Part shown: piece after piece, positions 61,101 through 64,000 of the stretch
How the letters are laid out: every line of letters starts with the position of its first letter
Position numbering within the stretch: the first letter of the stretch is position 1
From: Periplaneta americana
Taxonomy: Eukaryota; Arthropoda; Insecta; Blattodea; Blattidae
DNA: 64,000 bases
Assembly: GCF_040183065.1 (NCBI RefSeq)
Contig: NC_091130.1
Span: 28,556,359-28,620,358, forward strand
Direction of reading: 5' to 3'
Translations under genes and position numbers: made by a program
The notes under the pieces: model-generated
What the model was told of the DNA's origin: nothing
Databases searched by the model: none
The model's input: the letters and a program-made list of their open reading frames with translations, nothing else

Positions 61101-61726
61101 GTAATTTTACATTTAATTCTTAATTGTTTCATATAATTACCAATAAAATATTTGTTGAAGCAATTTATTTATTTCGTGTACATTTCCTAACCAAAAAGTC
61201 ATTTTTGAAAGTAGATCTGGCTGTGTGACATCTGGTGTGAAACAACTGACAATTGGCGCAAACAGTTAATCATCGGTATTAAAAATGATTTTCGCACTAG
61301 TGTTAAAAGTACTTTCTGTGTGCTACCGTATAATAGTAAATTTTTAACATGATTGCACAGTGTTAAAAAAAAATCTACTTTTAGGAATGGCTGTCTAAAA
61401 AATAATTCTAGTCACATTCGTAGCTTTTCACTTATCAAACAAGATAATATGTAAATAGTAGTTTATTTGGCTCTATAGTAATTCTCCAATATTTTTTTAC
61501 TACGACCATGCTGTATTCATAGTTTTCAGTAATGAAAAATTTTATTTTATACACTTTTGTCTGTCCACTGCTGTTAAATAGGCACGTACCGGTATTTATT
61601 GAAATTAAAATTATGGTACCATGACGAAACTATCCAAAGGCATCTGTCATATGAATACTGACAGTACGAAATTTTTTGGTTGAAGAGTTGAATAGAAATT
61701 TTACTGGCAAATGCATCTCCATGATG
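61101..61726. other. Unassigned sequence, LENG8 terminal intron
   Basis: No repeat or coding segment recognised. Confidence 0.35.
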
Positions 61727-61728
61727 TA

Positions 61729-62783
61729 CAGGGACATCATTTTATTTTTACTAACATTTTTAATATTAACCTGACTATACCTTTGGATTCATGATTGAGA
61801 CCCGGAAACACCATTTGCTACCTCCTTCCACGACTGGAGTTCGATGCTACTGGTGCAAAATACAAACAAATCACTTTACTAGGTACAGAAGGGAAGAAAA
61901 GTAGTTCATCCATTTACGTAAACTAGGAAATATCGCGATTTTGAGTGTGATAATTTTCATTAGGTTTTGTTTAATCAAAATATAGTACAGTATTAACAAT
62001 GAGTGTTTTTACTCACGAACTGAGTTATCCATGTGAACGTATTCATTATGCAATGTATATTATACTCTCTACAGCACATTAGCGTACGATATAGAGAATG
62101 AAGTTAAAATGAAAAATAATCATAATATGGATATTTAAACACATTTTTGAAAATGGTGGCCATTCATTTCGATACAGGCTTCAGTTCTTTTGTGCCTATT
62201 ATCGCACTATAGATTATTGCATCTAATTCCAATTACCAGTTTCGTCCTTCATAGTTAGTAACTCATGTTGAAATAATTCTGTACCTACTCTATAAAAAGA
62301 GTACCTTACATACTGTAAATTCACTCTTCACTTCTGCCCGACCCGCACAGATAAAATTACTCAGACATGCTATCTACTGTCTGTCCAAGTGGTTATGTCG
62401 CAGGATCGTAGAAAGGGGGGGAATCACGTGATAGTTAATTACTTAACGAGGCCGTTTTATTTAAGTTATTTTAAACAGTTGCATAATATTACGGAGACGT
62501 CCAATTAATTCCTAACAGAAATTAATGTTTTCAGAAAAGAGCTAAGAAAGCCCAGCCACTAGTCTTTACAATTGAGCGAGCAGAAGCAGGTGGGGGAAAT
62601 CGGGATGCGACGTAGGCAAACGGACGACATTACTGAAATGTACTATAATCACTAACACAGTACTGCGGCCTTGGTTCTGTGTGGAGGACAGTTGGAACTT
62701 CGTTAGTAGAAGGGGTGGGAGTGAAGTACATTCAAAAACTGAGGTAGAATAAAAGTTGAAGTAAAAATAAAATGATGTCCCTG
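61729..62783 (-). mobile_element. Mariner-like transposon with CAGGGACATC ends, decayed
   Basis: The 24-bp ends CAGGGACATCATTTTATTTT (then TACT) are inverted repeats next to TA on each side (61727-61728, 62784-62785). The reverse strand at 62120-62205 reads TEACIEMNGHHFQKC, close to the RxxxCIxxxGxHFxHLL C-terminus of mariner-type transposases. The rest of the gene is unrecognisable, with an AT-rich replaced interior. Confidence 0.68.
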
Positions 62784-62984
62784 TATATTTGAGAACACTG
62801 ACTAATATCACATACACAAATTAATGATAAATTACAGAAGGATCGAAATTTTGTGACATTTGTTATGACATATTAGGATATATATTCAGACTTGTCGTGT
62901 TGCTGTTCCATTTAGTTACATGATCTTACATTGTTCTATTATTGACCCTTTGTGATCACCACTATATCACTAATTTTTTTTTTT

Positions 62985-63265
62985 TCATCCTGCACCATGG
63001 CATCATGGTCTAATTAATTCTGCCTAGGACTCATGTTACGGAATGCGCGCTGGTTCAAATCCTCATGGGGGGGAAAATTTTCTCACGAAATTTCGGCCAG
63101 TATATGGGGCTGGTGCCCACCCAGCATCGTGATGCGCTTGGAAAGCTACGATAAGTAACAAAATCCAGTTATGAAAGCCAGCTATAACGGCTGGGAGGAT
63201 CATCGTGCTAACCACACGATACCTCCATTCTGGTTGGATGATCGCCGGAGACTCCATTCTAGTTG
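62985..63265 (+). mobile_element. SINE B copy, plus strand
   Basis: Head with CATGGCATCATGGTCTAA (A-box), box B GGTTCAAATCCTC at 63052-63064, body AATTTTCTCACGAAATTTCG, GTGCCCACCCAGCATCGTGA, and 3' part GGGAGGATCATCGTGCTAAC, TTCTGGTTGGATGATCG. Confidence 0.75.
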
Positions 63266-64000
63266 AATAGCTAAAGAAGATCTTTATCTTGCTGCAGACA
63301 CATAAATGACAAAGCAGAACTGAAGGAAACAGGAACTGCATAATGATATAACTCAGTTTGCCAGAAGTAATTACAGTATTAATAATTATTCAGGGCATTT
63401 AGACTACAAGAACAGAGATTAGAAGATTCTGGAATTTTGAAATTGCAGCTATTTACATTAAAACAGTTTAGTTTACTCCCTATGTTTTATTGTAAACTTA
63501 CTGCATGACACTACTGGTAATTGAAATCACACATGTTTCCAGAACAATGCAGAATTAAATGACTGGAAGAAACGGAGTACAATTTTATATCTGTAAGCTG
63601 TAAAACTTAAAATATGAGTAACAGGGCATGATGTGATATAAAGTTTATTAGGAATTGACTTTTTGTTAAGAATATTTTATGAAATCAACTTTCGAAGACT
63701 TCGAAATGAATAACAAAATTTGCTTGTAGTAACTGAATTCATGGCATCATACATTATTTGGTACAGCGTACCATTCTTCATTATATTTTGAAGCCTTAAT
63801 TTGTGTGTTTAAAGTACGACTTTATGTTCTAATAAGTCCATAAATTTTAAATATTAAAGAAATACTCAATATGGAAATAACCAAACTTGTAGCTTATGTC
63901 GAGATTGTTTTATTCACATTTGAACAATGAATAGACCTGAAGTTAAATCATAATGTGAAATAATTTAAATATTTGATTGAGTTTTCAATAAATCATATTA
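63266..64000. other. Unassigned sequence at window end
   Basis: AT-rich. The C-terminal LENG8 exon was searched for here (Pro-Val-Ser-Tyr-type residues after a phase-2 acceptor) and not found. Confidence 0.4.

Overview
This is a repeat-saturated piece of an arthropod nuclear genome. The families point to an insect, most likely a cockroach or termite (Blattodea). The LINE with a tandem TAAG 3' tail and the tRNA-derived SINE with a TTTTCCGGGGTTTTCCC body are the kind I associate with cockroaches; this attribution is from memory of the repeats, not from a search. There are no bacterial operons, CRISPR arrays, rRNA genes or intact tRNA genes.

One host gene is recognisable. It is a spliced homologue of LENG8, a SAC3/GANP-domain protein, on the + strand. 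Twelve coding exons run from the ATG at 25205 to 60678, giving 2345 coding bases (about 782 residues). Every junction has GT/AG ends and all phases agree. An acceptor at 25133 shows that at least one 5' non-coding exon lies upstream; a weak candidate donor is near 22391. The last coding exon, expected to hold about 50-60 residues, is not in the window. The encoded protein has an N-terminal Pro/Tyr/Gly/Asn-rich region, a lysine-rich patch, a poly-proline region, an Arg-Ser repeat, and a C-terminal SAC3/GANP domain.

Most of the rest, upstream and in the introns, is mobile DNA. It includes: (i) LINE A, with TAAG tails and an RT carrying YADD (6.9-8.2, 9.8-10.8, 23.6-24.1, 36.5, 50.9-52.7, 58.9-60.2 kb); (ii) RNase H-bearing LINE B and relatives, with AAC tails (25.9, 33.6, 38.1, 41.1, 45.5, 45.9, 59.0 kb); (iii) RTE-like LINEs with GAT/ATG microsatellite tails (18.0, 30.8, 55.6 kb) and others at 0.1, 15.4, 19.8 and 53.9 kb; (iv) an R2-like LINE fragment with a restriction-like endonuclease (34-35 kb); (v) two Penelope-like fragments with GIY-YIG motifs (4.2 and 12.0 kb); (vi) DNA transposons: Tc1, mariner-like, pogo-like, hAT, a Helitron, several foldback elements and MITEs; (vii) at least seven tRNA-derived SINE families. 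Many insertions can be delimited to the base by target-site duplications, and several are nested.

The least familiar items are three. A 2055-bp element at 13193-15247 has 31-bp inverted ends, a 4-bp duplication, repeated subterminal motifs and a decayed gene carrying a DNCSSQNKN motif. A 183-bp MITE family (1847 and 56956) has 7-bp duplications. A 24-bp palindrome at 21751 looks like the two tips of that MITE joined together. No multi-gene functional system beyond the LENG8 homologue and mobile elements was found.
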